DNA of 64,000 nucleotides from Neolewinella aurantiaca. GTDB taxonomy: Bacteria; Bacteroidota; Bacteroidia; Chitinophagales; Saprospiraceae. Of this stretch, positions 53,336 to 62,052 are shown piece by piece (position 1 is the first letter of the stretch; each line of letters opens with the position of its first letter). The stretch is taken from NCBI RefSeq assembly GCF_008014675.1, contig NZ_VOXD01000028.1:1-64000 (forward strand), written 5' to 3'. Under the pieces are notes generated by a model, which made no database searches, was not told the origin of the DNA, and was given only the letters and a program-made list of their open reading frames with translations. A program made the translations under genes and the position numbers.

Positions 53336-54360
53336 TAGTTAACAGGTTTGCAGGGTAGAAAAATGGCTTGTCCGTTACGCCAAACCGGATGGGGTAGTAA
53401 AGGCTGGCCGTTTTCATCTAACGGCCCAAGGTTGATAGCTTTTCTCCCGGCTTGTTTGTCTGAGGTCTTTAGTACGCTCCCCTCCGCTAGCATCCCGATT
53501 GACCGTTTACGCAACGTGCGGCCATCTGCCCCCGTCACCCATCCTCCGCGCCGCACAACGCGGTAAGTAGTTTTAGCCCCTTCTGTATCGAGCATACTGC
53601 TGAGTTGAGCAGCGTTCTCGGGGCAGAACAAAGAAAGGTTTACAGCATGAGAAGCATCCTTAGGGTGTTCCAACGTGATGTTATCGTGCTTAAATTCAAA
53701 AAGGCCATTGCCAACGCTCCGGTCAGTACCCAGTCCTTCATTTTGTAACAAATGCAAGGCACTTTCGAGGCGTTGTTTTGCCGCATCGTCGCCATCAAAA
53801 AGGAAGAAAAGCCCCGCCTTGGAACTGAAGAAGAGTCGCTGGCTGATAAAGGGAATAGCATCTTTTTCTTCACGAGAAACCGTCACCCGTTGTCCAGTTG
53901 TGGCCGTCGCAACGGGATTTTTCTCCGGCAGTGTGGAAGAAGTCAGATATATCCCTTGCAAATTAGGTTGTCCTGAACCACCGAAATCAACCGGGGTGCC
54001 ATTCAGTAAATGTCCAAGATATTCAGTGTCCACCCAGCGTACCCGCTTGAGCTTTTTGGCGTAGTCGATCTCGTCTTTGCCGAGGTCAAAGTTTAGAAGC
54101 GGCTTCGGAAAGAAGTAAATAGTCTTACCTGAAGTATCCTGCCCAAAAGGGAAGCAGGAACTGAGTGTATAGCCCGGTCCTTCTAAACCTGGTACTGGCT
54201 CGCCCATTTTAGCCATAGTGGCCAAGAGCGCAGCGTGAAGGCTGTCTGAGTGCAAAAAGTCGGCACTCTTTGCGTAATCATCCGGTCGGTCGTCTCCTAG
54301 ATGGACCGGACCAGTGAAGGTGAGTCGGTATAGTTGGTAGGAAGTAGATACTTTGCTCAT
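53335..54360 (-). CDS. csm4: Csm4 RAMP protein
   Basis: A protein of about 341 residues. The frame is open to 54417, but the ATG at 54360 (MSKVSTSYQLYRLTF) starts the first RAMP strand and lies 7 bp after the csm3 stop, so I choose it. Family features: YRLTFTGPVHLGDDRPDDY, SADFLHSDSLHAALLATM, an ISQRLFFSSKAGLFFLF strand and the G-rich GLGTDRSVGNGLFEF near the middle. Csm4 binds the 5' tag of the crRNA and contacts Cas10. Its end touches the start of csm5. Confidence 0.92.
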   Translation of the reverse strand: MSKVSTSYQLYRLTFTGPVHLGDDRPDDYAKSADFLHSDSLHAALLATMAKMGEPVPGLEGPGYTLSSCFPFGQDTSGKTIYFFPKPLLNFDLGKDEIDYAKKLKRVRWVDTEYLGHLLNGTPVDFGGSGQPNLQGIYLTSSTLPEKNPVATATTGQRVTVSREEKDAIPFISQRLFFSSKAGLFFLFDGDDAAKQRLESALHLLQNEGLGTDRSVGNGLFEFKHDNITLEHPKDASHAVNLSLFCPENAAQLSSMLDTEGAKTTYRVVRRGGWVTGADGRTLRKRSIGMLAEGSVLKTSDKQAGRKAINLGPLDENGQPLLPHPVWRNGQAIFLPCKPVN

Positions 54361-54367
54361 GTTCAAC

Positions 54368-55033
54368 TTACTTGGCACCTGCGTACTCGCCCGGATATAA
54401 TATCTGGGGCTTTTCAAAGTCCATATCGATCTGTACCTGCCCGTAGCCCCGTGAACCGCTACCTCCCAGATAGTCCGCCTCCAGTAGTTGAATGCCCTCT
54501 TTTAGCAAGGCGATCTGTTCAGCTTCGCTGGCCTCGTCTTCGCCAGACCAGATATTGACGATAAGCTCTATGCTGAAAATGGAACCGACTGGTACTCGCT
54601 CTGTTTTACGAGGATTACCCGCTATTCCCTTCACCCGGTCAATCGAGTTTTCAAACTTTACTTCCGTGTAAGGATAATCGGTATAAATTGATTCACTTAG
54701 GGCTTTTTCACTCTCTTCGGTCAAATAGCTATCCCGAACGATAAGACGACTGGCACGGTTATCAGACTTCTTATTTTCGATGTTCCCAAAGAGTTTATTT
54801 ACCTCTTCGCTATCACCGACATTAGCAGCCCCTCGAGTCTGTTCTAACAGACTCCGAATTTTTCCTTTGAGGGAACTTCCGGGAATGTAGGGTTGGTTGT
54901 TATCTGGGCGACGCACTACCGTACGGTCAATTCCGCCAATATCAACCTGTTCGTTACTGTCACCGATGTACAAGCCAGATAGCAAGTGTAGGGAGCCTTT
55001 GAAGGCGATTTTTTTGATTAGTTTTTTACTCAT
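54368..55033 (-). CDS. csm3: Csm3 backbone ribonuclease
   Basis: A 221-residue backbone subunit of normal length. IAFKGSLHLLSGLYIGDS is the first RAMP strand. VDIGGIDRTVVRRP carries the catalytic Asp (D36, in the GGID motif) that cuts target RNA every 6 nt. PYIPGSSLKGKIRSLLEQ is the diagnostic Csm3 loop, and the C-terminal LGGSGSRGYGQVQ is the glycine-rich RNA-binding loop. With the active-site Asp intact, target RNA cleavage should be functional. It sits between csm2 (8 bp) and csm4 (7 bp). Confidence 0.95.
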   Translation of the reverse strand: MSKKLIKKIAFKGSLHLLSGLYIGDSNEQVDIGGIDRTVVRRPDNNQPYIPGSSLKGKIRSLLEQTRGAANVGDSEEVNKLFGNIENKKSDNRASRLIVRDSYLTEESEKALSESIYTDYPYTEVKFENSIDRVKGIAGNPRKTERVPVGSIFSIELIVNIWSGEDEASEAEQIALLKEGIQLLEADYLGGSGSRGYGQVQIDMDFEKPQILYPGEYAGAK

Positions 55034-55041
55034 TTGATAAA

Positions 55042-55467
55042 TTATTGTGCACCATTATTTGCTTTGTGAAAGGCGACTATGGCCTCAATCATTTTGATAA
55101 AGCGAAGGAATTTGCTTTTATCCTGTTCAACTGCTAATAGGCCAGGCATTACAAGGTCTTTGAATTCCTTAACTCCTGGCTTTCCTTTACGTCCTGTATC
55201 ATACGCTAGCCGTGCGCGGAGCATCGGAACGTCATTATTATACTTTTCAAAATCACCTTCTATTCTACGTATCTCTCCGAAGAATCGGCGAAGGCTGGAG
55301 GCAGTTAATTTTTTCTCTACGAGGTACTTTCCCGCCTCTTCCGCCCAGTCTACAGCAGCATTATCAATAGCATGTGCATCAGTTATCCACTTGGTATCAA
55401 TTTTTCGCGGCGGCGGCTTACGATTAGCTTCACGATCTCTGTTCCGGTTTCTGTTATGGTCAGGCAT
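55042..55467 (-). CDS. csm2: Csm2 small subunit
   Basis: A protein of about 141 residues. The open frame extends to 55545 inside cas10, but the ATG at 55467 (MPDHNRNRNRD) overlaps the cas10 stop by 8 bp and is the likely coupled start. A basic, disordered N-terminus precedes a helical bundle (KYLVEKKLTASSLRRFFGEIRRI, FLRFIKMIEAIVAFHK) that matches Csm2. It forms the belly filament of the complex. The long Arg/Asn-rich N-terminus (about 30 residues) may aid RNA contact. Confidence 0.9.
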   Translation of the reverse strand: MPDHNRNRNRDREANRKPPPRKIDTKWITDAHAIDNAAVDWAEEAGKYLVEKKLTASSLRRFFGEIRRIEGDFEKYNNDVPMLRARLAYDTGRKGKPGVKEFKDLVMPGLLAVEQDKSKFLRFIKMIEAIVAFHKANNGAQ

Positions 55468-58009
55468 TGGCAGTGGTTTTAAGTTTAAGTTCCAACTCGG
55501 CCCAGCGCGACGCCACTGCGGCGAGTTTGAGATAGTGATCGGCACCGAATGCGTCGTTGTGCAATAATTCCTGGTTTAGTTTTTCGATGAAATCCCCGAT
55601 GGCTTTTTGGTTTTTATTGTACCGATCAGCCATCCGTTTCAGGGTGTAGGCGGTCCTCCACTTATAGCTGAAGTCCACAGCATTAGTTTTAGGATCTGGT
55701 AGGCTCTGTACGTAAGCTTCCTGAATCGTGTGTAAAATTGCACGATTAAGTCCATTGGCTTCGTGTTCTAATAGCTCTGTTTTAAGCTTCTCGACTGCGG
55801 GAAATTCTTCATCCCAATTTAACGCTATTCCGAAGATTGCGAGTGCATTTTTAGGTTGCTCATCAGAATTTTTGGCCTTGAAGCGGTGGGATTTTGCCCG
55901 ATCTTCCTCATCTCCGGCCATCTCAGCCGCCCGATAGATAGGATATTTATGATTCACTATACTAATACCTGCTGAAATCGTTAGGTCATCACGACCAACA
56001 AAATCCCGAAACTCTTCTCGAATGCGTTTCCCGAAATCGATGATACGGTCCCAGCGGCCGAGGGCAAAAACGTCGTCACCGCCTGAATAAACTATGGAAA
56101 CCTGATTTTTAAAATCTGCCTCTTCCCGGATTATGTTGATATAGCCGCTGAAGAAGAAATCTAATTGAGCGGAGAGCGTAGCGTAGGCGGCAAAACTCTT
56201 GTCTTTATCCGCGAAACCTTTGATGAAAAGCTGCCCGAGACTATCCACATCCATCCGTAACACACCTAGCAAAGCGTACTGCGGGTCTCCGCTTTTGGAA
56301 TCTTTATACCAGCATAAGTCTTCAAACTCAGCAACTTCCTTTCTTCCGCGGGCGTCCGGCTGACTGTTACCTCCATAAAAGCAAAAGCCATAGCCTCCCT
56401 GTTGAGCCGCAGGGGGTAAAAAGTTGGTGCTATTCAATCGCAGACGTTGTTCTCCGGATCGGGCTTCCCCTGATTCGGCTCGCAGACCAAGTACTCGGTC
56501 TAACTTGGAAAAGCTCAGATCATGGCTAGCCTGATTTGCATAAAGCAGATAGTTGGCATTTTTGAGTTTTTTGCCTGCGGAAATGTGGTCGTTTACCCTT
56601 TGAGTAATTAATGGGCTGTCCTTATCTCCCTCATTAAGTCGGTTGCCTTTCCCTTTTGGAATGGGAACTCCCGTCACTGCACAAAGCTGATCGGTACTAC
56701 CAGAAAGTAAGGCTGGCTCACCCTTTTCACTAAAAATATCCTCAAAGGATGATTGTAGTATTCGTTCGTAGCGGCGGTTTTTTTGCTGACTAGCGCGATC
56801 ACTTACGGCCTTCCACAGCGCACCAAGACTTTCCAAGCCATCGTCTGAAACAACCTGCGTTCCCCGAAAGCCAAACACAACTTCTCCCATGGCTGGGAAA
56901 ATACTGCCGCCTTCTTCATAGTAAGCCTGGTCTTCAATAAGATGACGTGCTCGAGCCAAGCCTTTAGTTACCGCTTCCGTATTAGGTAACAGATAATAGG
57001 CTTTGCCTCCGGAAGCATACAGTATGTTTGGGTAGTGTTGATTGGTTTCCCGTAGCAGTACGGTCGTCATTTGCTCAATGAGAGCGGTAAGAAAAAATGA
57101 ACGTCCTTTCAGGCTTTTGTAAGCTTTACTGCTGGATATGTCGTAGATAAATGACTGGATACCGCTCAGGTCTAAACAAATCATCTTAATAAGAAGATGA
57201 TCATGCTCCTTAATAGATGCAGTATTTATCTGCTTTTCAGTACTGAAGTCGTGTAGACACGTTACTAATGCGGCAGTTGTCTTTAGATGCTCGTAAAGAT
57301 TAATCGTGCGTACCTTACCAGTGTTCATAGGAATACACGAGCAATACTTACGTAGTACCTGCTGTAGAGTAAAAAGAAAATCTTCAGCAGATTCAGTAGG
57401 GATACGTGCAAAATCATCCCTGAAATCGCTCCAAAGTTTACGATAAGATTTGTGAACCTTTTCTACTTCCGAAGCGGTAAACTCTTCATTAATCAGAAAT
57501 GGCTTGGTGCCCTCAATCGACAATGAACGCACTGGTAAAGTTCTATCGGTTGCCTTCTGCCCACTTATTTTTGCACGACTAAATATTGATTGCAAGAGGA
57601 GCCTTTTTGATTCAGTACTCCCATTGGGAACAGAAAGTTCGGCTTCTACTGATTCATTGCCAGAACACCAAGTACTAGCAAGTTGTAGCATTTTTTCAGG
57701 CTCTGTGCTTGGTAGATTATAACGAGCTGCTAATTCTGATAACTTTCCCAGACTAGTTTCCCAAAGTCTTAGTTTCTTGAACTTATCTGAGAAGTCTTCC
57801 AGAAATTGGTAAGTCCAGAGCACATGTTGAAAGGCGGGGATACCATTATGATCAACAGGTGCAAATGAACGAAGATGAGTTTCGTCCAAATTCTTAATCG
57901 CAGAGCCCTCGAACAAGGGACTATCACTACGCTGCCAGAATTTGCCAATACCATGTAGTAAAGCTGCTAGTATCAGTTGCTGTTTTTCGGTAGAAGTAGT
58001 TGTGGGCAT
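55460..58009 (-). CDS. cas10: Cas10/Csm1 with intact GGDD but altered HD motif
   Basis: The 849-residue large subunit. The N-terminal HD domain reads AALLHGIGKFW: H19 is kept, but the usual Asp is G20 (codon GGT), so the single-strand DNase may be inactive. Palm 1 has ICLDLSGIQSFIYDISS (about 277-293). The zinc-binding region near 443 shows only one Cys. Palm 2 has VSIVYSGGDDVFALG (G643-D646), the cyclase site that makes cyclic oligoadenylate, followed by the D4-type helical domain. The cyclase feeds Csm6, encoded at the far end of the same operon. It starts the csm genes proper; the stop overlaps csm2. Confidence 0.95.
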   Translation of the reverse strand: MPTTTSTEKQQLILAALLHGIGKFWQRSDSPLFEGSAIKNLDETHLRSFAPVDHNGIPAFQHVLWTYQFLEDFSDKFKKLRLWETSLGKLSELAARYNLPSTEPEKMLQLASTWCSGNESVEAELSVPNGSTESKRLLLQSIFSRAKISGQKATDRTLPVRSLSIEGTKPFLINEEFTASEVEKVHKSYRKLWSDFRDDFARIPTESAEDFLFTLQQVLRKYCSCIPMNTGKVRTINLYEHLKTTAALVTCLHDFSTEKQINTASIKEHDHLLIKMICLDLSGIQSFIYDISSSKAYKSLKGRSFFLTALIEQMTTVLLRETNQHYPNILYASGGKAYYLLPNTEAVTKGLARARHLIEDQAYYEEGGSIFPAMGEVVFGFRGTQVVSDDGLESLGALWKAVSDRASQQKNRRYERILQSSFEDIFSEKGEPALLSGSTDQLCAVTGVPIPKGKGNRLNEGDKDSPLITQRVNDHISAGKKLKNANYLLYANQASHDLSFSKLDRVLGLRAESGEARSGEQRLRLNSTNFLPPAAQQGGYGFCFYGGNSQPDARGRKEVAEFEDLCWYKDSKSGDPQYALLGVLRMDVDSLGQLFIKGFADKDKSFAAYATLSAQLDFFFSGYINIIREEADFKNQVSIVYSGGDDVFALGRWDRIIDFGKRIREEFRDFVGRDDLTISAGISIVNHKYPIYRAAEMAGDEEDRAKSHRFKAKNSDEQPKNALAIFGIALNWDEEFPAVEKLKTELLEHEANGLNRAILHTIQEAYVQSLPDPKTNAVDFSYKWRTAYTLKRMADRYNKNQKAIGDFIEKLNQELLHNDAFGADHYLKLAAVASRWAELELKLKTTANA

Positions 58010-58069
58010 CAGATTTTTATCGTGAAAATTTATTGGGTACAGGGGAAAGGCTCAATAGGTTGTTTCTCG

Positions 58070-58804
58070 TTAGGTTTTACTGTTGCTTAGCTCAGTTGCT
58101 AAGATGTCGGGTGATTGTTTAGCTTTCGGTTTACGAGCAGTGCGCAAAACACCAAAACCCATACTGGCCCCCTTGCCTAAACCAATATATTCAGGCAGGC
58201 TTAAATTGACCGAAAAGTCAATATTAAAGGTACGAATGGATTGTCCTTTGAAAGAACGCCAGCTAACTCTACCTAGCTTTCTTATTTTCACAGTAAGGCG
58301 TTCCTCAACTCGAAATCCCATTCCTTTACATGCTGATAAAATATTGCCTGTAAGAATTTTTTCTAAAAAGGCTACCTGCTTACTCAAACTCTCTTTTTCG
58401 AGTTTTTGCCACTGTGCGTAGTTTTTCTGATTGAGTGCCTGCCAGTCGAATAGACGATACTCTATGTCACTAGACCATGTCTGTAATAACACCTGCTGTA
58501 AGTTTACTCGATCTACCGAAAGCGCTTCTTGTCTTTTCCCAATCCGTAACGATATTTCTTGTTTTCCCAGAAAATGATGAATTAGATCAGTGCCTTCTTC
58601 CAGGCAAAAAAGAGCAGCCTGTCGATTGACACTTTTGTATTGGATTAGAGGGTAGCGATAATAATAGGTATTGTCGCTACGATGGTTGTGGAAGATATTG
58701 TGTTCCCGGTCAGTAGCTTCAATAACGGCTGCACGGAATTGACTAATCTCATCCGGAGCGAGAGGGGTCGCCAATTGAATGAACAGGGTTTTTATTTTTT
58801 TCAT
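58070..58804 (-). CDS. cas6: Cas6 crRNA endonuclease, paralogue 1
   Basis: A 244-residue Cas6-like RAMP that should cut pre-crRNA within repeats. It starts IKTLFIQLATPLAPDE, has NIFHNHRSDNTYYYRYPLIQYK (about 36-57; the His residues are candidates for catalysis) and ends with the glycine-rich loop EYIGLGKGASMGFGVL (about 205-220), then a basic tail. It shares the same layout with the protein encoded at 59011 (FHNH, RYPLIQYK, IEYR, GLGKG), so the two are diverged paralogues. It lies 60 bp upstream of cas10 on the same strand. Confidence 0.85.
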   Translation of the reverse strand: MKKIKTLFIQLATPLAPDEISQFRAAVIEATDREHNIFHNHRSDNTYYYRYPLIQYKSVNRQAALFCLEEGTDLIHHFLGKQEISLRIGKRQEALSVDRVNLQQVLLQTWSSDIEYRLFDWQALNQKNYAQWQKLEKESLSKQVAFLEKILTGNILSACKGMGFRVEERLTVKIRKLGRVSWRSFKGQSIRTFNIDFSVNLSLPEYIGLGKGASMGFGVLRTARKPKAKQSPDILATELSNSKT

Positions 58805-58875
58805 TTATGCTTGGATAAGGAGATTTGTATTATCACATGAGAGACTCACTACCTGAATAGTCGTAAGGTAGCGTT

Positions 58876-59004
58876 CTACAGTGCAAAGAGTCTGCATTTG
58901 TAGTTAGGAAAATGATAAATATCAGAGAAGGCCTCAGCGTTTGTCTTAAAGCGGACATACGACTGAATGCCCTGCACTTTCGCTCCGTAGAGATATTGGG
59001 TCAT
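58876..59004 (-). pseudogene. Remnant of a second Cas10/Cmr2-like gene (42 codons)
   Basis: A short minus-strand frame, ATG at 59004 and TAG at 58876, reads MTQYLYGAKVQGIQSYV and then RFKTN. The 'Y-L-Y-G-x-x-V-Q-G-I-Q-S-[FY]' start is what I know from the palm 1 N-terminus of Cas10/Cmr2-like proteins of another type III branch; Csm1 of this locus has SGIQSFIY at the same fold position. After about 22 residues the similarity fades and the frame stops. It lies alone between the two cas6 genes. A short real protein cannot be excluded. Confidence 0.5.
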
Positions 59005-59010
59005 AGTGTA

Positions 59011-59691
59011 TTAGCTGTTTAGGGGTTCGACGATGCCATGGCCAATGCTTACGCCTTTGCCGAGTCCGATCCAGGTGGGGAGATTTACGTTGGTGGAGAA
59101 GTTCAGATCAAAAGCCAGCAGTTGCTGGCCCTTAAATCGGACTATCCGGGGAAGACTGAGCTTTTCGAGAGAAACATGGACCTTGCCGTCGACCCACCAA
59201 TTGATTCCTTTTGCAAAAGCCAGGATATTGCCTCGTAATGTTGCGGTAAGCAACTCGGCACGAACTTCATCCTGACCTTCCAACGATTGCCAGCGGGTGT
59301 ACCGCTGCTGATTGAAAGGCAGGTAGTTTGAAATCCGGTACTCAATAGGGGAGGCGGTCAATGAGACATCACAGTAACGGAGTTGCATATCCATTACCTT
59401 AAATGTTTGCTGTTTGCGGCCTATTCGCAGGTCGAGATTCTGTGCCTGAAATAGTTGGTGAATATCATTTGTGCCGTCCTCCAGGCAAACAATGCCGGCA
59501 TGTCCCTCTTCCAGAAGCTTGTACTGGATTAGTGGGTAGCGATAGATGACTTTTGTATCGTTATCCTTGTGATTGTGAAATAAGTCACTTTTTCGCTCCG
59601 TCTTTTCGATGACGGCGGAACGAAAAAAACGTACTTCATCAGGGTGGATTCGCTTGTCAAATTGTACCGATAGGTAACGGATGGGTTTCAA
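59011..59691 (-). CDS. cas6: Cas6 crRNA endonuclease, paralogue 2
   Basis: A 226-residue Cas6-like RAMP with the same plan as paralogue 1: RYLSVQFDKRIHPDEVRFFRSAV, DLFHNHKDND then RYPLIQYKLL, SPIEYRISNYLPFN, and the closing glycine-rich loop TWIGLGKGVSIGHGIVE (about 206-222). It is the first gene of the minus-strand csm transcript, starting 102 bp from the divergent WYL gene. Two Cas6 proteins for one repeat type is redundant. One may serve the decayed array or a distant array, or they may have come with different effector modules. Confidence 0.85.
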   Translation of the reverse strand: MKPIRYLSVQFDKRIHPDEVRFFRSAVIEKTERKSDLFHNHKDNDTKVIYRYPLIQYKLLEEGHAGIVCLEDGTNDIHQLFQAQNLDLRIGRKQQTFKVMDMQLRYCDVSLTASPIEYRISNYLPFNQQRYTRWQSLEGQDEVRAELLTATLRGNILAFAKGINWWVDGKVHVSLEKLSLPRIVRFKGQQLLAFDLNFSTNVNLPTWIGLGKGVSIGHGIVEPLNS

Positions 59692-59793
59692 TGTTTAATG
59701 GGTTGTTTTTTAAGAAGTAGAAACATCATTATCACGTTTCGGCTCCAAGGTAATACATTAGCGTGCAAATTCACTGCACTCTTAAAATAAATT

Positions 59794-60804
59794 ATGAGCA
59801 AAACTGCCCAAATACGATACAGAGCTATTGATCGCGCGCTACGGAAAAATCCCGATGGTTTATCGTGGCAGCAATTAGCGACCGCATGTTATGAAATTTA
59901 TCTTAAATGTGGACTTGAAGATCATGACCCTCCCAGCAGGCGTACTGTTTTGGAGGACATTCGTACATTACGCAGCGGTGCACTTGGGGAACCAGCACCG
60001 ATTGAATACCGCAAAGGGTATGGCTATAGCTACTCTGATAAAGGCTATGTGTTTCAAAAAGTCTCTCTTGAACCTGAGGATTTAGCAACTCTGCTAAGTC
60101 TCGAGGATTGGGCCAGGCAACTCACTTACGGCCAACTGCCCGCTGGGTTCTCCGACACCATTCATCGTCTTATTGAACGTCTTCACACACCATCGTCCGC
60201 TCATTACTCAGGTGTGCAACTTGACCGGCCGGGAGGACTCGATGGCCGCGAAAACATGCCTCCACTCCATAAGGCAATTCTGTCACGCAAAGCGATCAGG
60301 ATCACTTATCAGGAGTATCTGGCTGAGCCCAGGGAGAATATATTGAGCCCGTATTTGCTTAAAGAGTATAACCGAAGGTGGTTTGTGTTGGCGTACGATC
60401 ATGATGCGCGCCAACTCTGGACCTTTCCGCTTGACAGAATCACGAGCGTAACAGAACTCTTTCTGACTCCATTTTACGATGCTTCATCCCTAAAGCCACT
60501 TAGTTGGTTAGACCCGATTATAGGTGTCATCAGACCACCGGAGAAGGAGCCAGTAAATGTCAGACTAAGAACTACTCAATTACAGGCTTGCTACCTCCGC
60601 ACAAAACCTCTGCACCGTACCCAGGCTGAAGTCTCCCAGGCTAAGGCTTTATACCCGGAGTTTACCCTTCAGGTTATTCCGAATCCTGAATTGGAAATGC
60701 AGTTACTGAGTTTTGGTGACGCGGTGGAAGTAGTTGAGCCAGTAAGCCTTCGTCAGCGAATGTTTGAGCGGTTGAAGAAAGCGATGGCGGTGTATGAACA
60801 ATAG
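59794..60804 (+). CDS. WYL-domain transcriptional regulator
   Basis: A 336-residue regulator: N-terminal winged HTH (about 1-75; QIRYRAIDRALRKN, SRRTVLEDIRTLR), central WYL domain (about 155-260; KAIRITYQEYLAEPRENILSPYLLKEYNRRWFVLAY and LWTFPLDRITSV) and the WCX C-terminal extension (about 265-330). WYL domains sense nucleic acid or nucleotide ligands and several control CRISPR loci. The gene is divergent from the cas6/csm operon across 102 bp, so it is the best candidate regulator of that operon. Some WYL proteins of Bacteroidota are unrelated to CRISPR, so the link is positional. Confidence 0.85.
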   Translation: MSKTAQIRYRAIDRALRKNPDGLSWQQLATACYEIYLKCGLEDHDPPSRRTVLEDIRTLRSGALGEPAPIEYRKGYGYSYSDKGYVFQKVSLEPEDLATLLSLEDWARQLTYGQLPAGFSDTIHRLIERLHTPSSAHYSGVQLDRPGGLDGRENMPPLHKAILSRKAIRITYQEYLAEPRENILSPYLLKEYNRRWFVLAYDHDARQLWTFPLDRITSVTELFLTPFYDASSLKPLSWLDPIIGVIRPPEKEPVNVRLRTTQLQACYLRTKPLHRTQAEVSQAKALYPEFTLQVIPNPELEMQLLSFGDAVEVVEPVSLRQRMFERLKKAMAVYEQ

Positions 60805-61222
60805 AGTTGTCCGTCTTCAGCAGGGTAGGAGGCGAATTGCTCGTTTGCTGTTTGGAACCAGGTTTTTTCTGATCTTGATATATATGCCCAAGTCAGAGTG
60901 GTTTGCGCCTGTCTTTTCTCTTTAGCAAGTTGTTTTCGGGATGCATTGCTCGGGAGGTGGTCGTTTATTGATAGTAGTTTCTTTGTTTACTCAAGGTTCA
61001 AATATCTGTCCGTGCCCCCCTTGTTCAGGCAAGGTGCAAGGTGCAGGGGCGAATGAAGTTCAATACAAATAAAAGGCAGAGCAAATAGGCAAATTCAGTG
61101 GGTCGATACAGGCTTGTGAGCCAGGTAAACGCTACGGCTCGGGGTTTCCATGACACTGCGGTTAAGTGAATCTCCCTGACACCATAGTGTTGCGGAGTTA
61201 GCAAACCTTCTTCAGATGACAA
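60805..61222. other. Intergenic region between the WYL and LytTR genes
   Basis: 418 bp between convergent genes. I see no convincing gene. A CCTTG-TTCAGG-CAAGG hairpin (from about 61018) beside CAAGGTGCAGGGG may be a degraded REP-like unit. A 65-codon minus-strand frame (61025-61222) has no family features. No tRNA or other RNA is recognisable. Confidence 0.4.
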
Positions 61223-62032
61223 TCACCCTAAGCCCCTAATAAGGTCCCGTACGTCATCCAGAAAACTTCGGCCGACCCTGAGTTTTTTCCATCCTACCCC
61301 ATATCTGTTCTTATCTATACTGACCTCAATTGTTTCCTTAGAGAAACCAATAATCCTGTTATGGTTGATGACACAGCTGTTGTTGATTTGAAGGAGGTTT
61401 GCCGCTGCCCTTGAGTTGTTCATGATGTTGGTAAGCGTGCCGGTACGAGAAAATGCACCATGGTCCGAGATAAAGAAAACTTTTCCTTTGGCGTTTTGCG
61501 CTCGTGTCTCGATGTATGATATTGAATCTGGAGGGAGAACGGCTTTCCCCTTACCTGGCCCCCTGGGAACAGCAAAACCCCTGAAAAGGCTCTGCTGGAT
61601 CCGGATTGCGTTCGTTGGGGTTAGGTTGAGTGCAAATTGTTTATATGCCGCGGATCCGTGAAAGCGAATCAACATTCTTGGAATCCTGGCGTGCCACCCC
61701 ATCCGGTTTCCTGGTTTCATTATCTCGGTAACATGATGATGAGGTTCAATTTGGTTGTAGATTATCTCTTCCCCAAAGATGGTGTGTATGATTATGGGAA
61801 CCTTCCCTTTTAGAGCCTTGATGACTGCAATGCCATCCCGGTTATTTCGAGACCCCTTAAGCTCCATGTCTATGATGGCAAGATCATAGGGCGACTGGTA
61901 GCGAAGAAATTCGGTTAAGCATTTTATTTGTGGAGATGGGATGAATCCCAGATCAGTAAGGTCTGAGCTGAGCGTCCGATAATCTGATTCACGATCTTCA
62001 ACAATGAGAATTCTGGGCTTTTGGTTTGGCAT
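61223..62032 (-). CDS. LytTR-family response regulator
   Basis: A 269-residue response regulator. The receiver domain (about 1-125) has RILIVEDRESD with acidic residues 12-13 and the phospho-acceptor D55 in LAIIDMELKG; the Lys near 106 (EIMKPGNR) matches the conserved switch lysine. The C-terminal LytTR DNA-binding domain (about 165-265) has DSISYIETRAQNAKGKVFF, NSCVINHNRIIGF and GRSFLDDVRDLI. It lies 20 bp downstream of the histidine kinase gene and forms a two-component pair with it. Target genes are unknown. Confidence 0.9.
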   Translation of the reverse strand: MPNQKPRILIVEDRESDYRTLSSDLTDLGFIPSPQIKCLTEFLRYQSPYDLAIIDMELKGSRNNRDGIAVIKALKGKVPIIIHTIFGEEIIYNQIEPHHHVTEIMKPGNRMGWHARIPRMLIRFHGSAAYKQFALNLTPTNAIRIQQSLFRGFAVPRGPGKGKAVLPPDSISYIETRAQNAKGKVFFISDHGAFSRTGTLTNIMNNSRAAANLLQINNSCVINHNRIIGFSKETIEVSIDKNRYGVGWKKLRVGRSFLDDVRDLIRGLG

Positions 62033-62052
62033 GGTGTTCTGTCGAGTAATGT

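Noticed and set aside
50283-59691. Type III-B (Cmr) or III-D assignment of the effector
   Set aside because: Csm2, Csm3 (GGID, PYIPGSSLKGK), Csm4, Csm5 and a Csm1-type Cas10 in this order are diagnostic for III-A; only the 42-codon remnant hints at another type.
61025-61222. 65-codon minus-strand frame right after the LytTR gene
   Set aside because: No recognisable motif, no ribosome-binding site, unusual composition; better read as intergenic sequence.
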